Assembly: GCA_934373235.1 (NCBI GenBank)
Contig: CAKROW010000024.1
Location: 1 to 35,488 of the forward strand
Source: an uncultured Blautia sp.
Lineage (GTDB): Bacteria > Bacillota > Clostridia > Lachnospirales > Lachnospiraceae
DNA: 35,488 nucleotides
Reading direction: 5' to 3'
In this document: piece after piece, positions 6,576 through 15,520 of the stretch
Layout of the letters: each line of letters begins with the position of its first letter
Position numbering within the stretch: position 1 is the first letter of the stretch
The notes under the pieces: model-generated
Databases searched by the model: none
What the model was told of the DNA's origin: nothing
The model's input: the letters and a program-made list of their open reading frames with translations, nothing else
Made by a program: the position numbers and the translations under genes

Positions 6576-9308
6576 ATGAATTACGGAAAAAAATCCACCT
6601 CAAGAAAGCGGAATGCTCTCATTTCCAGATCTTCCATGATGGGCAAGAGAGCTCATGTTTCGTTTATCCGAGTTTTATTTACAGCTCTGATCACCGTCTG
6701 CGTCATAGTTGTCTGCCTTGGTGTCGGTGCTTTCCGCGGTGTGATCGCCGGCGCGCCTGACGTGAACAGTGTGGATATTTCACCGCTGGGTTATGCAACC
6801 TTCCTCTACGACGGACAGGGTTCAAAGATGCGGCAGCTTTCTGCTCCTACAGCCAACCGTCTTCCGGTTTCCATGGATCAGATTCCCGTGAGTCTGCAGC
6901 ATGCGGTTGTAGCCATTGAGGACGAACGTTTTTATGAACATAATGGTATCGATGTGCGTGGTATTGTCCGTGCAGGTGTAAAGGCAATTACTACCGGTAA
7001 TTTTTCAGAGGGTGCCAGTACCATTACCCAGCAGCTTCTTAAAAATAACGTATTCACCGACTGGACTAATGAATCCACACAGTTGGAACGTTTTACCCGT
7101 AAATTCCAGGAGCAGTATCTTGCTGTTGAGATTGAGAAGCGCTATGACAAAAGTGTGATCCTTGAGAATTATCTCAATACAATCAACCTGGGCGCAGGTT
7201 CCTACGGTGTACAGGCTGCCTCCAGGAAATATTTCAATAAAGATGTATGGGATCTGAACCTTTCCGAGTGTGCCACACTTGCCGGCATCACCCAGAACCC
7301 AAGCAAATTCAATCCCATCACCAATCCCAAAGATAATGCCAAAAGACGTAAGGAAGTCCTTGACCATATGCTTGATCAGGGATATATTTCCCAGGATGAG
7401 TATAATGCAGCTTTAAGCGATGATGTTTACTCCCGTATCCAGGCTGCTCAGCTTGAAAAGACCGATGACGAAAGTACGGTCTACACCTATTTTGAGGATG
7501 AGGTCACCAACCAGGTCATCAGCGACCTTATGAATATCAAGGGCTACACCAAGACCCAGGCTACCAACCTGCTTTACAGCGGCGGCCTTAAGATCATGAC
7601 TACCCTTGATCCCAACATCCAGAATATTCTGGACGAGGAATATGCAAATCCTGATAACTACCCCAGTGATGTGCAGTACGAACTTGATTATGCACTTACA
7701 GTAAAGAATCCCCAGGGTGAGGAGGTCAACTACAGCAAGGAGATGCTTCAGCTCTACTTCCGTAATGAAGATCCTGAATTTGATCTTCTTTTTAGTTCCC
7801 CGGAGGAAGGACAGGATTATGTTGACCGCTACAAAGAAAACATCCTGGCGGACGGAAGCACCGTGATCTCCGAGCGTGTGAATTTCGCACCTCAGCCCCA
7901 GTCTTCCATGACTGTCATCGATCAGCATACCGGCTATGTAAAGGCCCTGATCGGAGGCCGTGGGGAAAAGACCGCCAGTCTTACCCTGAACCGTGCAACA
8001 GATACTACCAGACAGCCCGGTTCTACCTTCAAGATCGTTTCCACCTATGCTCCGGCGTTAAATGAGATAGGTGATACACTGGCTACCACCTTTGAGGATG
8101 AACCCTACGAGTATCCGGACGGTTCTCCCGTAAACAACGCAAACAGAAGCTACGGCGGCACAACCACGATCCGCAGGGCTATCCAGAATTCCATCAACGT
8201 AGTAGCAGTTAAATGTCTGGAACAGGTAACACCTGAACTTGGACTTAAATATCTTGATAACTTTGGATTTACCACACTGGCTCATGGTACAGAGGCAGAT
8301 AAAGATGCCAACGGAAATGTATGGAGTGACGCCAACCTGGCCACTGCTCTCGGCGGCATCACCAAAGGTGTGAAGAACGTAGAGCTTTGTGCCGCATATG
8401 CAGCCATTGCAAACAACGGTAATTATATCAAGCCGATCTACTATACACAGATCCTTGACCACGATGGCAACGTGCTCATTGAGAATTCATCCGTATCACG
8501 TTCCGTTATCAAGGACAGCACAGCATATCTTCTTACAAGTGCCATGGAGGATGTTGTGACACAGGGTACCGGTACTGCCTGCCAGCTTGACAACATGGCA
8601 GTTGCCGGAAAAACAGGTACTACAGAGGACTACAATGACCTCTGGTTTGTAGGCTACACACCATATTATACCTGCGCAGTATGGTCCGGATATGACAATA
8701 ATGAGAAGATCCCGGAAGATGCCCGCAACTTCCATAAGAACCTCTGGCGAAAGGTTATGACCCGTATCCATGAGGGACTGGAATACAAGGATTTTGAAGT
8801 TCCTTCCAGTGTTGAAAAGACAAGCGTCTGCGAAGAGACCGGTCTTCTTCCAAGGCCAGGCTGTCCGGTGATCACCGAGTATTTTGATATTGGGACTCTC
8901 CCAACAGAACAGTGTGATCAGCATATGTACGGATATGACGACTATGACTATGATGAGGATTACTACTCCTACGATGAGGATGATGAATCCGACACCAGCA
9001 GTACTGACGGTAATCAGGCAGATGGCCAGAACGGAAACCAGACTGCTGCCGGTGACAATACCGCCAATGGTGATAACACCGGAACGAATACAGATTCCGG
9101 AAACACCGGTGACAATACTGCCGGCGGTGACAGTTCCGGTGACAATGCCGGTAACACAGATTCCGGAAATACAGAAAATACAGGCGACACAGGTGACACA
9201 GGCAATTCCGGTGACAGCGGTGATGCTGCTCCTGATACTGCTGACGATTCCGGCTCAGACGGAGGCGACAGTGACGGTTCCGGCGATCCTGTAGAATATA
9301 TTGAGTGA
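6576..9308 (+). CDS. Class A penicillin-binding protein (glycosyltransferase plus transpeptidase) with acidic low-complexity tail
   Basis: A bifunctional peptidoglycan synthase of the PBP1a type, 910 residues, anchored in the membrane with its enzymes outside. Residues 1-30 are basic and cytoplasmic; a membrane segment spans about 32-55. The GT51 domain shows EDERFYEHNG (catalytic Glu115), GASTITQQLLKN and the LNTINLGAGSYG region. The transpeptidase has S483-T-F-K486, S539-I-N541 and K679-T-G681. From about residue 785 the protein turns into Asp/Tyr-rich sequence and then about 95 residues of Asp, Gly, Asn, Thr and Ser in loose TDSGNTGD-like repeats, ending PVEYIE. The tail is probably disordered and wall-facing. 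The ribosome-binding site AAAGGAGG fits ATG 6576. It ends at a strong terminator. Confidence 0.95.
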   Translation: MNYGKKSTSRKRNALISRSSMMGKRAHVSFIRVLFTALITVCVIVVCLGVGAFRGVIAGAPDVNSVDISPLGYATFLYDGQGSKMRQLSAPTANRLPVSMDQIPVSLQHAVVAIEDERFYEHNGIDVRGIVRAGVKAITTGNFSEGASTITQQLLKNNVFTDWTNESTQLERFTRKFQEQYLAVEIEKRYDKSVILENYLNTINLGAGSYGVQAASRKYFNKDVWDLNLSECATLAGITQNPSKFNPITNPKDNAKRRKEVLDHMLDQGYISQDEYNAALSDDVYSRIQAAQLEKTDDESTVYTYFEDEVTNQVISDLMNIKGYTKTQATNLLYSGGLKIMTTLDPNIQNILDEEYANPDNYPSDVQYELDYALTVKNPQGEEVNYSKEMLQLYFRNEDPEFDLLFSSPEEGQDYVDRYKENILADGSTVISERVNFAPQPQSSMTVIDQHTGYVKALIGGRGEKTASLTLNRATDTTRQPGSTFKIVSTYAPALNEIGDTLATTFEDEPYEYPDGSPVNNANRSYGGTTTIRRAIQNSINVVAVKCLEQVTPELGLKYLDNFGFTTLAHGTEADKDANGNVWSDANLATALGGITKGVKNVELCAAYAAIANNGNYIKPIYYTQILDHDGNVLIENSSVSRSVIKDSTAYLLTSAMEDVVTQGTGTACQLDNMAVAGKTGTTEDYNDLWFVGYTPYYTCAVWSGYDNNEKIPEDARNFHKNLWRKVMTRIHEGLEYKDFEVPSSVEKTSVCEETGLLPRPGCPVITEYFDIGTLPTEQCDQHMYGYDDYDYDEDYYSYDEDDESDTSSTDGNQADGQNGNQTAAGDNTANGDNTGTNTDSGNTGDNTAGGDSSGDNAGNTDSGNTENTGDTGDTGNSGDSGDAAPDTADDSGSDGGDSDGSGDPVEYIE

Positions 9309-9333
9309 TCTTTTATTATAATAAGCAATTATC

Positions 9334-9379
9334 ATATAAAAGGAGCAGGTTCTGAACTATGAACCTGCTCCTTTTATAT
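9334..9379. terminator. Bidirectional terminator between the PBP gene and glk
   Basis: A perfect 19-bp inverted repeat, ATATAAAAGGAGCAGGTTC (9334-9352) and its complement at 9361-9379, with an 8-nt loop. The AT-rich outer stem supplies U-rich ends in both directions. It sits between convergent genes and probably serves both. Confidence 0.85.
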
Positions 9380-9398
9380 GGTGAATTATGAATCTGAA

Positions 9399-10334
9399 CT
9401 ACAGTACCATCTTTGCTGCTCCGTAGATTCCCGCATCATTTCCAAGTGTGGCAATAACGATCGGAGTCTCCTTACATGGTGTAAATGCATATTTCTTATA
9501 ATACTTCCCGATACAGTCCACAAGGGGCTTGCCTGCTCTTGAAACACCGCCGCCAATAACAATAGTCTCCGGATCTGTCACGCAGGTAAAGATCGCCAGT
9601 GCACCGCCAAGCTTCTCTCCCACCTTCTCCATAGTTGCCACAGCAACCGGATCCTGTGCTTTAAATGCATCCAGAACAGCTTTTGCGGAAAGCTGCTGAT
9701 TATTTCTCATAACGCTGGCTTCCTCTGTAGCTGCCAGCTCTCTCTTGGCCATCCGAACAATACCGGTCGCAGATGCAAACTGTTCCAGGCAGCCCTGGTT
9801 TCCGCAGTTGCAGGCTTCTTTTTCGTGGTGATCCATATTGGCATGACCAATCTCTCCGCCAGCTCCATGATGGCCTGTAACGATCTTACCATCAACAATG
9901 ATTCCACCGCCAACACCGGTTCCAAGTGTTACAAGGATCACATCAGATGCACCTGCTGCCGCACCCTTCCATGCCTCACCAAGTGCAGCTACATTGGCAT
10001 CATTGCCAGCCTTTGCCTTAAGGCCTGTAAGCTCCTCGATTTCCTTTGTGACATGTTTATATCCCCAGTAAAGATTTACCGCACACGGAACTTCACCGTT
10101 GGCATTTACCGGTCCGGGAACACCGATTCCCACGCCTTCCACATCTGCCTTGTCAATCCCCTTCTCCTGGATCTTCTCAAGTACTGTCTTCGCTACATCC
10201 GGAAGGATCTGGTCTCCGTTATTCTCCTTGCGGGTAGGGATCTCCCATTTCTCCACCAGTGTTCCATCTGTGTGAAAAAGTCCGCATTTTACAGTTGTTC
10301 CACCTACATCAATTCCAAAACAATATTTTCCCAT
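9399..10334 (-). CDS. glk: ROK-family glucokinase
   Basis: An ATP-dependent glucokinase of the ROK family, 311 residues. Motifs: N-terminal phosphate loop GIDVGGTTVKCG, the GNDANVAALGE segment with catalytic Asp, LGTGVGGG, the ROK signature with EIGH and the zinc cluster CNCGNQGCLEQFAS (near 167-180), and IVIGGGVS. All four expected cysteines are present. It starts 3 bp after the hprK stop, so it is co-transcribed with the sensor kinase of carbon catabolite control. It converts free glucose to glucose 6-phosphate. N-acetylmannosamine kinase is the main alternative in this family; gene order and motifs favour glucokinase. Confidence 0.92.
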   Translation of the reverse strand: MGKYCFGIDVGGTTVKCGLFHTDGTLVEKWEIPTRKENNGDQILPDVAKTVLEKIQEKGIDKADVEGVGIGVPGPVNANGEVPCAVNLYWGYKHVTKEIEELTGLKAKAGNDANVAALGEAWKGAAAGASDVILVTLGTGVGGGIIVDGKIVTGHHGAGGEIGHANMDHHEKEACNCGNQGCLEQFASATGIVRMAKRELAATEEASVMRNNQQLSAKAVLDAFKAQDPVAVATMEKVGEKLGGALAIFTCVTDPETIVIGGGVSRAGKPLVDCIGKYYKKYAFTPCKETPIVIATLGNDAGIYGAAKMVL

Positions 10335-10337
10335 ATC

Positions 10338-11279
10338 TTAATCCTCTTTCTCTTCTCTCTTCTTGGCAAGGTTAGCCTGTACTCGCTGATAAAGAGCCTC
10401 AGCAGCATTGTAACCCATCTTCTTCTGTCTGTGGTTGACAGCCGCAGACTCAACAATAACAGCAAGATTACGGCCCGGACGGATCGGAAGGGAATGGCAC
10501 ACGATCTTGTTGCCAAGGTATTCTGTATATTCCTCATGAAGTCCCAGGCGGTCATATTCTTTGTCTCTGTCCCACTCCTCAAGCTTGATAACAAGGTCTA
10601 CAGACTGGGTATCCTTAACACTCTCAACACCAAACAGCGTCTTAACGTCAATGATACCGATACCGCGAAGCTCAATAAAATGACGGGTGATATCCGGTGC
10701 GGAACCTACCAGTGTCACATCACTTACCTTACGGAGCTCTACAACGTCATCACTTACAAGGCGGTGTCCTCTCTTGATCAGCTCAAGGGCAGCCTCGCTC
10801 TTACCGATGCCGCTCTCACCTGTGATCAGGATTCCCTCACCATAAACATCTACCAGAACTCCATGAATGGAGATACATGGCGCAAGCTGTACACCAAGCC
10901 AGCGGATGATCTCTGCCATAAAGCTTGATGTTGTTCTCTCTGTTACAAATGTAGGCACCTTATATTTAACAGCCAGCTCGATCATATCCTGTGACGGACG
11001 TGTCATGGTACTGAAAACAACGCAGGGAATATTACTTGATATAAAGCGCTCATACTTGAAGCGTCTCTCTTCCTCGTTTAACTGCATCAGGTAAGTATAT
11101 TCCACATATCCGATGATCTGAACTCTCTCATTTGCAAAATGTTCCAGATATCCGGTAAGCTGAAGCGCAGGTCTGTTGATTTCTGCTGTCTTGATGTTGA
11201 TCTCAGACAGCTCGATCTCCGGAGTCAGGTTGGTAAGCTCCAGTTCCTGTGCCAATTTTGTCAACTGTACACCCTTCAT
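10338..11279 (-). CDS. hprK: HPr kinase/phosphorylase
   Basis: Phosphorylates and dephosphorylates HPr at Ser46 and so controls CcpA-dependent catabolite repression in Firmicutes. The protein is 313 residues. An N-terminal domain (1-~130) contains the conserved CVVFST and PTFVTER segments. The kinase domain has the P loop GESGIGKSEAA (near 155) and the family signature LRGIGIIDVKTLFG (near 205). The C-terminal region has SLPIRPGRNLAVIVE. The ATG at 11279 has AAAGGAG 9 bases upstream. It is the first gene of the hprK-glk operon. Confidence 0.95.
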   Translation of the reverse strand: MKGVQLTKLAQELELTNLTPEIELSEINIKTAEINRPALQLTGYLEHFANERVQIIGYVEYTYLMQLNEEERRFKYERFISSNIPCVVFSTMTRPSQDMIELAVKYKVPTFVTERTTSSFMAEIIRWLGVQLAPCISIHGVLVDVYGEGILITGESGIGKSEAALELIKRGHRLVSDDVVELRKVSDVTLVGSAPDITRHFIELRGIGIIDVKTLFGVESVKDTQSVDLVIKLEEWDRDKEYDRLGLHEEYTEYLGNKIVCHSLPIRPGRNLAVIVESAAVNHRQKKMGYNAAEALYQRVQANLAKKREEKED

Positions 11280-11341
11280 ACTTCTAGTCTCCTTTTCGCT
11301 GAATGTTTGTTTCTCACTACCTGTGAGACATCTTGTCTTTA

Positions 11342-11370
11342 ATTATACACAATCGCAATTCAAACTGCAA
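11342..11370 (-). promoter_or_regulatory. hprK-glk promoter
   Basis: Minus strand: -35 TTGCAG (complement of 11365-11370), 17-bp spacer, perfect -10 TATAAT (complement of 11342-11347). The leader of about 55 nt contains a 6-bp hairpin, TCTCAC/GTGAGA (11312-11328), upstream of the ribosome-binding site. Confidence 0.7.
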
Positions 11371-11378
11371 CGAAACAG

Positions 11379-13247
11379 TTACATTTTCTCATCATTCTCA
11401 CTGCTTCTGTGGAAAAATCCGTAGACGGCTCTCGCGCTTCCCGCATTCATGCTCTCTGTCTGTGCAAGCTCCTCCTCAGATGCATTGCGGATGTTTTCCA
11501 CGGATTTAAACTTACGGAGCAGAGCTTTTCTTCTGGTATCGCCGATTCCCGGAATATCATCCAGAATGGAATGTACCTGTTCCTTGCTTCTTAGGGATCG
11601 ATGATATTCAATCGCAAAACGATGGGCTTCATCCTGGATCCTGGTGATCAGGCGAAAGCCTTCACTGGAAATATCAATGGGAATCTCCACATTATTAAAG
11701 TACAGACCTCTTGTCCTGTGATGGTCATCCTTTACCATACCGCATACCGGAATGTTGATCTTAAGCTTATCCAGCACCTTCAGGGCAATATTCACCTGGC
11801 CTCTGCCACCATCCATAAGGATCAGATCCGGAAGCCTTGCAAAACTGTCAAACTCTCCGTTGCTCTCATGGGTAAAACGCCTGGTAAGAATTTCCTCCAT
11901 ACTTGCATAATCGTTAGGACCCTGTACCCATTTGATCTTAAATTTGCGGTAATCACTTCGTTTGGGCCTTCCCTTTTCGTAGACTACCATGGAACCAACT
12001 GACTCAAATCCGCTGATATTGGAAATATCGTAAGCTTCCATACGTACCACATTTTTAAGTCCCAGCCATTCTTCCACCTGGTGAACAGCCCCAATGGTAC
12101 GGCCCTCCTCCCTTTTGATACGTTCCCTGTCCTTAGAAAGCACCATGCGTGCATTTTCCAGGGCAAGTTCCACAAGTTTCTCCTTTGTTCCTTTCTTTGG
12201 CACCCGAAGATGAACCTTCTGCTTTCTTCTGGCAGTAAGCCATTCCTCGATGATCTCCTGGTCATCTATCTCACACTGCAGCATAATCTCCGAGGGGATA
12301 AAAGGAGTTCCGGCATAGAACTGTTTCATAAAACTTGAGAGTACCTGTGCTTTTGTATCTCCCTTTGCCACCCTGAGATAAAAATGATCCCGTCCGATAA
12401 GGCGGCCGCCCCGGATAAAAAACACCTGTACAACAGCATCCTGATCCCGCAGATCTTCGCTCTCGTCCATCTCCACTGCGATCACATCTTTATCCTCCTG
12501 GGTATAACCGGTGATCTTCTGCCGTTCTCCGATCTTCTGAATACTCCGGATAAGATCCCGGTATTCCATGGCATCCTCATAGCGCATCTCCCGGGAGGCT
12601 GTCTGCATCTTATCTGTAAGCTCCCGGATGGTATCCTGAAAATCTCCGTTAAGAAAACGGAGTACCTGGTTAATATTTTTGCGGTACTCTTCCTGGGTTA
12701 TGTATCCCTGGCAAGGTGCCATACACTGTTTCATATGATAGTAAAGGCAGGGACGGTCTTTCCCTGTATCTCTTGGAAGCACACGGCTGCAGGAACGTAC
12801 AGCGTACAGTTTTCTGACAAGCTCGATCACATCCTTCACCGCACCGCCACTTGTATAAGGGCCGAAATATTTTGCCTTATCCTTCTTCATCCTTCTGGCA
12901 AAAAGGACCCTGGGATATGGCTCATTGACTGTAACCTTGATAAAAGGGTAACTTTTGTCATCCTTCAGCATGGTATTATATTTAGGACGGTGCTCCTTGA
13001 TCAGGTTACACTCAAGAACCAGTGCCTCCAGTTCAGAGTCCGTAATAATGTACTCAAACCTTGTTATATGGGTAACCATGCGTTCAATCTTGGCACCTTT
13101 ATTTCTGCTGCTCTGGAAATACTGGCGAACCCTGTTTTTCAGGCTGACAGCCTTTCCCACATAGATGATCTCGTCCTTCTCACCGTGCATGATATAGACT
13201 CCCGGTTTTGACGGCAGCTTTTTTAACTCTTCTTCGATCAAAAACAT
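11379..13247 (-). CDS. uvrC: Excinuclease ABC subunit C (UvrC)
   Basis: The endonuclease of nucleotide excision repair that makes the two incisions around a UvrAB-marked lesion. It has 622 residues from ATG 13247. A GIY-YIG domain is at the N-terminus (PGVYIMHGEKDEIIYVGKA). A cysteine cluster, CSRVLP..CLYYHMKQCMAPC, follows at ~150-185. The UVR motif AMEYRDLIRSIQKI is near 205, the RNase H-like domain contains DISNISG and ILMDGGRGQ, and tandem helix-hairpin-helices (IPGIGDTRRKALL) end the protein. The start has GGAGG 8 bases upstream; the longer frame to 13340 would translate through the ftsH terminator and is rejected. It lies immediately downstream of ftsH. Confidence 0.95.
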   Translation of the reverse strand: MFLIEEELKKLPSKPGVYIMHGEKDEIIYVGKAVSLKNRVRQYFQSSRNKGAKIERMVTHITRFEYIITDSELEALVLECNLIKEHRPKYNTMLKDDKSYPFIKVTVNEPYPRVLFARRMKKDKAKYFGPYTSGGAVKDVIELVRKLYAVRSCSRVLPRDTGKDRPCLYYHMKQCMAPCQGYITQEEYRKNINQVLRFLNGDFQDTIRELTDKMQTASREMRYEDAMEYRDLIRSIQKIGERQKITGYTQEDKDVIAVEMDESEDLRDQDAVVQVFFIRGGRLIGRDHFYLRVAKGDTKAQVLSSFMKQFYAGTPFIPSEIMLQCEIDDQEIIEEWLTARRKQKVHLRVPKKGTKEKLVELALENARMVLSKDRERIKREEGRTIGAVHQVEEWLGLKNVVRMEAYDISNISGFESVGSMVVYEKGRPKRSDYRKFKIKWVQGPNDYASMEEILTRRFTHESNGEFDSFARLPDLILMDGGRGQVNIALKVLDKLKINIPVCGMVKDDHHRTRGLYFNNVEIPIDISSEGFRLITRIQDEAHRFAIEYHRSLRSKEQVHSILDDIPGIGDTRRKALLRKFKSVENIRNASEEELAQTESMNAGSARAVYGFFHRSSENDEKM

Positions 13248-13260
13248 ATTTTTCCTCCCG

Positions 13261-13294
13261 AAAAAAGGAAAAACCGGGATTTCTCCCGGTTTTT
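13261..13294 (-). terminator. Terminator or attenuator hairpin between ftsH and uvrC
   Basis: On the minus strand an 11-bp stem, AAAAACCGGGA/TCCCGGTTTTT (13269-13279 with 13284-13294), is closed by a GAAA tetraloop and followed by CCTTTTTT. It lies 12 bp after the ftsH stop, and its T run ends only 14 bp before the uvrC start. uvrC has no obvious promoter of its own, so it probably depends on read-through. Confidence 0.75.
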
Positions 13295-13305
13295 CACGAC
13301 CTGTT

Positions 13306-15369
13306 TTATGCCTCCGGTCCCGGCTTTTCTTCTGTTTCATCCTCCGGATGTAAGATCGGCTCTGTGATGGGTTCTGTATCAGGAACCGTTTTTTCCAGAG
13401 ATACAGGGGTTACAGTGTCCTTTTTATCGGACTCTTTGTTTTCTTCAGGAAGGTCCAGGTCATCCAGATTTTCCGGAATCTCCATTCCAAGCTGTACAGC
13501 ATGGAAAATCTTCATAAATTCCTTGCCTGTGATAGTCTCCCTGCGGATCAGGTACTCAGCAATCTTATCCAGCTCTTTTCTGTGGCTTCCAATCATCCTC
13601 TTGGCTTCCTCATAGGAATGATGAAGAAGCTTCATCACCTCATGGTCAACCTCAGTGGCAGTATCGTCACCACAGTTCAACACAGCTCTTCCGCTTAAAT
13701 ACTTATCCTCCTGGGTTGCAAGACCCATAAGTCCGAACTTCTCAGACATACCATACTGGGTGATCATTGCTCTGGCAACCTTGGTGGCCTGCTCTATATC
13801 GTTGGCAGCACCTGTGGTAACCGTATCAAAGACGATCTCCTCAGCCGCGCGTCCGCCCAGATATCCCACAAGCATAGCTTCCAGTTCTTTCTGGGTATTC
13901 AGGTACTTCTCCTCCTCCGGAACCTGCATAACGTAGCCCAGCGCTCCCATGGTACGGGGAACAATGGTAATCTTCTGTACAGGCTCCGCATCTTTCTGCA
14001 GAGCGCTTACCAGTGCATGTCCTACCTCATGATAAGATACGATCTTACGCTCCTGAGGACTTAAGATACGGTCCTTCTTCTCCTTACCTACCAGCACTAC
14101 TTCCACTGATTCCTGAAGATCCTTCTGGGAAACAGCCCTGCGTCCGCTTTTGACCGCCAGGATCGCCGCCTCATTGATCATATTGGCAAGGTCTGATCCC
14201 ACAGCACCGGAAGTAGCCAGGGCAATGGCATCAAAATCAACGGTTTCATCCAGAAGCACATTCTTGGCATGTACCCTGAGGATGTCCACACGGCCCTTAA
14301 GATCCGGTCTGTCGACGATCACCCGTCTGTCAAAACGTCCGGGACGCAGAAGTGCGGGATCCAGGACTTCCGGACGGTTGGTTGCTGCAAGGATCAGAAG
14401 ACCCTTGGAAGTATCAAATCCATCCATCTCGGCAAGAAGCTGGTTCAGTGTCTGCTCACGCTCATCATTGCCGCCTCCGTAACGGGAATCACGGCTCTTT
14501 CCGATAGCATCGATCTCATCGATAAAAACAATACATGGGGCGTTCTTCTTGGCTTCCTCAAAAAGATCCCTGACACGGGATGCACCTACGCCTACAAACA
14601 TTTCCACAAATTCCGAACCGGAAAGGGAAAAGAACGGCACATGCGCCTCACCTGCCACCGCCTTGGCAAGAAGTGTCTTTCCAGTTCCCGGAGGGCCTAC
14701 AAGAAGCGCTCCCTTGGGAAGCTTGGCTCCGATGGCTGTGTATTTCTCCGGATTATGAAGGAAATCCACAACCTCCTGAAGAGATTCCTTGGCCTCATCC
14801 TGTCCTGCAACATCTTTAAAGGTGATCCCTGTCTCTTGCTGGATATAGGCCTTGGCTTTGCTTTTGCCAACGCCCATTCCCATGATCCCGCCACCCTTAT
14901 TCATACGGCGCATGGAAAACATAAGAAGCCCGAAAAGAAGCAGTGTGGGGAGTACCACACTTAAGATCATCCCCAGGAACTCACCAAATACATCCGGCGG
15001 CTCAGTCTTAAACACGATTCCTTTATCCTCAAGGCGCTGGGTAAGTGCTGTACTGTCCTCTGTCTTCGTTGTGTAATATGTCGTATTCTCATATTCAGAA
15101 CTCTTATGCTTGGGTTCGATAGTCAGTGTATTGGACTGGATCGTAACCTCCTTCACCTGGTCTTTCTCTACCATATCTATGAACTTGTCATAGCTTATCT
15201 GGCTGCTGTTATCCTTAAGCATATTGGTAAACAACGCAAAGCATACTAGCGTGACCAGGAGGCATATCAGAAAGGCAAGAATCGACTGACGGTTCTTATT
15301 GGATCTTTTATCCGGATCCCTGTTATCCTGATTTTTGTTATCAGGATTCTGATTCTGCTGATTATTCAT
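13306..15369 (-). CDS. ftsH: ATP-dependent zinc metalloprotease FtsH
   Basis: A membrane-bound AAA+ protease that degrades misfolded membrane proteins and regulators. It has 687 residues. Two membrane segments flank an extracytoplasmic domain: about 30-47 (LAFLICLLVTLVCFALF) and about 130-150 (LGMILSVVLPTLLLFGLLMF). The AAA domain has Walker A GPPGTGKT (~225), FVGVGASRVRDLF, Walker B with DEIDAIG and the second region of homology ATNRPEVLDPALLRPGRFD. The protease motif is HEVGH (~446); the more common spelling is HEAGH, but both zinc histidines and the Glu are kept. The last ~60 residues are Glu/Pro-rich. AGAGGAGG precedes the ATG. Confidence 0.96.
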   Translation of the reverse strand: MNNQQNQNPDNKNQDNRDPDKRSNKNRQSILAFLICLLVTLVCFALFTNMLKDNSSQISYDKFIDMVEKDQVKEVTIQSNTLTIEPKHKSSEYENTTYYTTKTEDSTALTQRLEDKGIVFKTEPPDVFGEFLGMILSVVLPTLLLFGLLMFSMRRMNKGGGIMGMGVGKSKAKAYIQQETGITFKDVAGQDEAKESLQEVVDFLHNPEKYTAIGAKLPKGALLVGPPGTGKTLLAKAVAGEAHVPFFSLSGSEFVEMFVGVGASRVRDLFEEAKKNAPCIVFIDEIDAIGKSRDSRYGGGNDEREQTLNQLLAEMDGFDTSKGLLILAATNRPEVLDPALLRPGRFDRRVIVDRPDLKGRVDILRVHAKNVLLDETVDFDAIALATSGAVGSDLANMINEAAILAVKSGRRAVSQKDLQESVEVVLVGKEKKDRILSPQERKIVSYHEVGHALVSALQKDAEPVQKITIVPRTMGALGYVMQVPEEEKYLNTQKELEAMLVGYLGGRAAEEIVFDTVTTGAANDIEQATKVARAMITQYGMSEKFGLMGLATQEDKYLSGRAVLNCGDDTATEVDHEVMKLLHHSYEEAKRMIGSHRKELDKIAEYLIRRETITGKEFMKIFHAVQLGMEIPENLDDLDLPEENKESDKKDTVTPVSLEKTVPDTEPITEPILHPEDETEEKPGPEA

Positions 15370-15395
15370 CTTTTTCCTCCTCTTGTCATTTCTTT

Positions 15396-15424
15396 ATTAT
15401 AAAGAGAAAAGCCATATAAATCAA
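15396..15424 (-). promoter_or_regulatory. ftsH promoter
   Basis: Minus strand: -35 TTGATT (complement of 15419-15424), 17-bp spacer, perfect -10 TATAAT (complement of 15396-15401). The transcript leader is about 20 nt and holds the AGAGGAGG ribosome-binding site. Confidence 0.65.
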
Positions 15425-15444
15425 CTGCGAGATCATAAAAAAAG

Positions 15445-15475
15445 TTAACACATGACAATACTTTTGTAGTATACT
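15445..15475 (+). promoter_or_regulatory. Possible promoter of the DUF1846 gene
   Basis: -10 TATACT (15470-15475) with -35 TTAACA (15445-15450) at a long 19-bp spacer. The divergent ftsH promoter is about 20 bp away. Confidence 0.4.
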
Positions 15476-15520
15476 AATTCCATGTTATGAGGAATAAAAA
15501 GAATGAGAGGAATCGAACAA

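Noticed and set aside
8884..9294. Thr/Pro/Val-rich frames on both strands over the PBP tail
   Set aside because: They are alternate-frame readings of the low-complexity repeat of the PBP gene.
9825..10928. Long plus-strand open frame (367 codons) opposite glk and hprK
   Set aside because: It spans the junction of two well-supported minus-strand genes, has no ribosome-binding site or recognisable domain, and is explained by codon bias of the opposite strand.
12384..13211. 275-codon plus-strand frame opposite uvrC
   Set aside because: It is antisense to conserved uvrC domains; no start signal or family match.
13248..13340. Longer UvrC start adding 31 residues
   Set aside because: The extra codons run through the ftsH terminator hairpin, and the internal ATG has a much better ribosome-binding site and the family-typical N-terminus.
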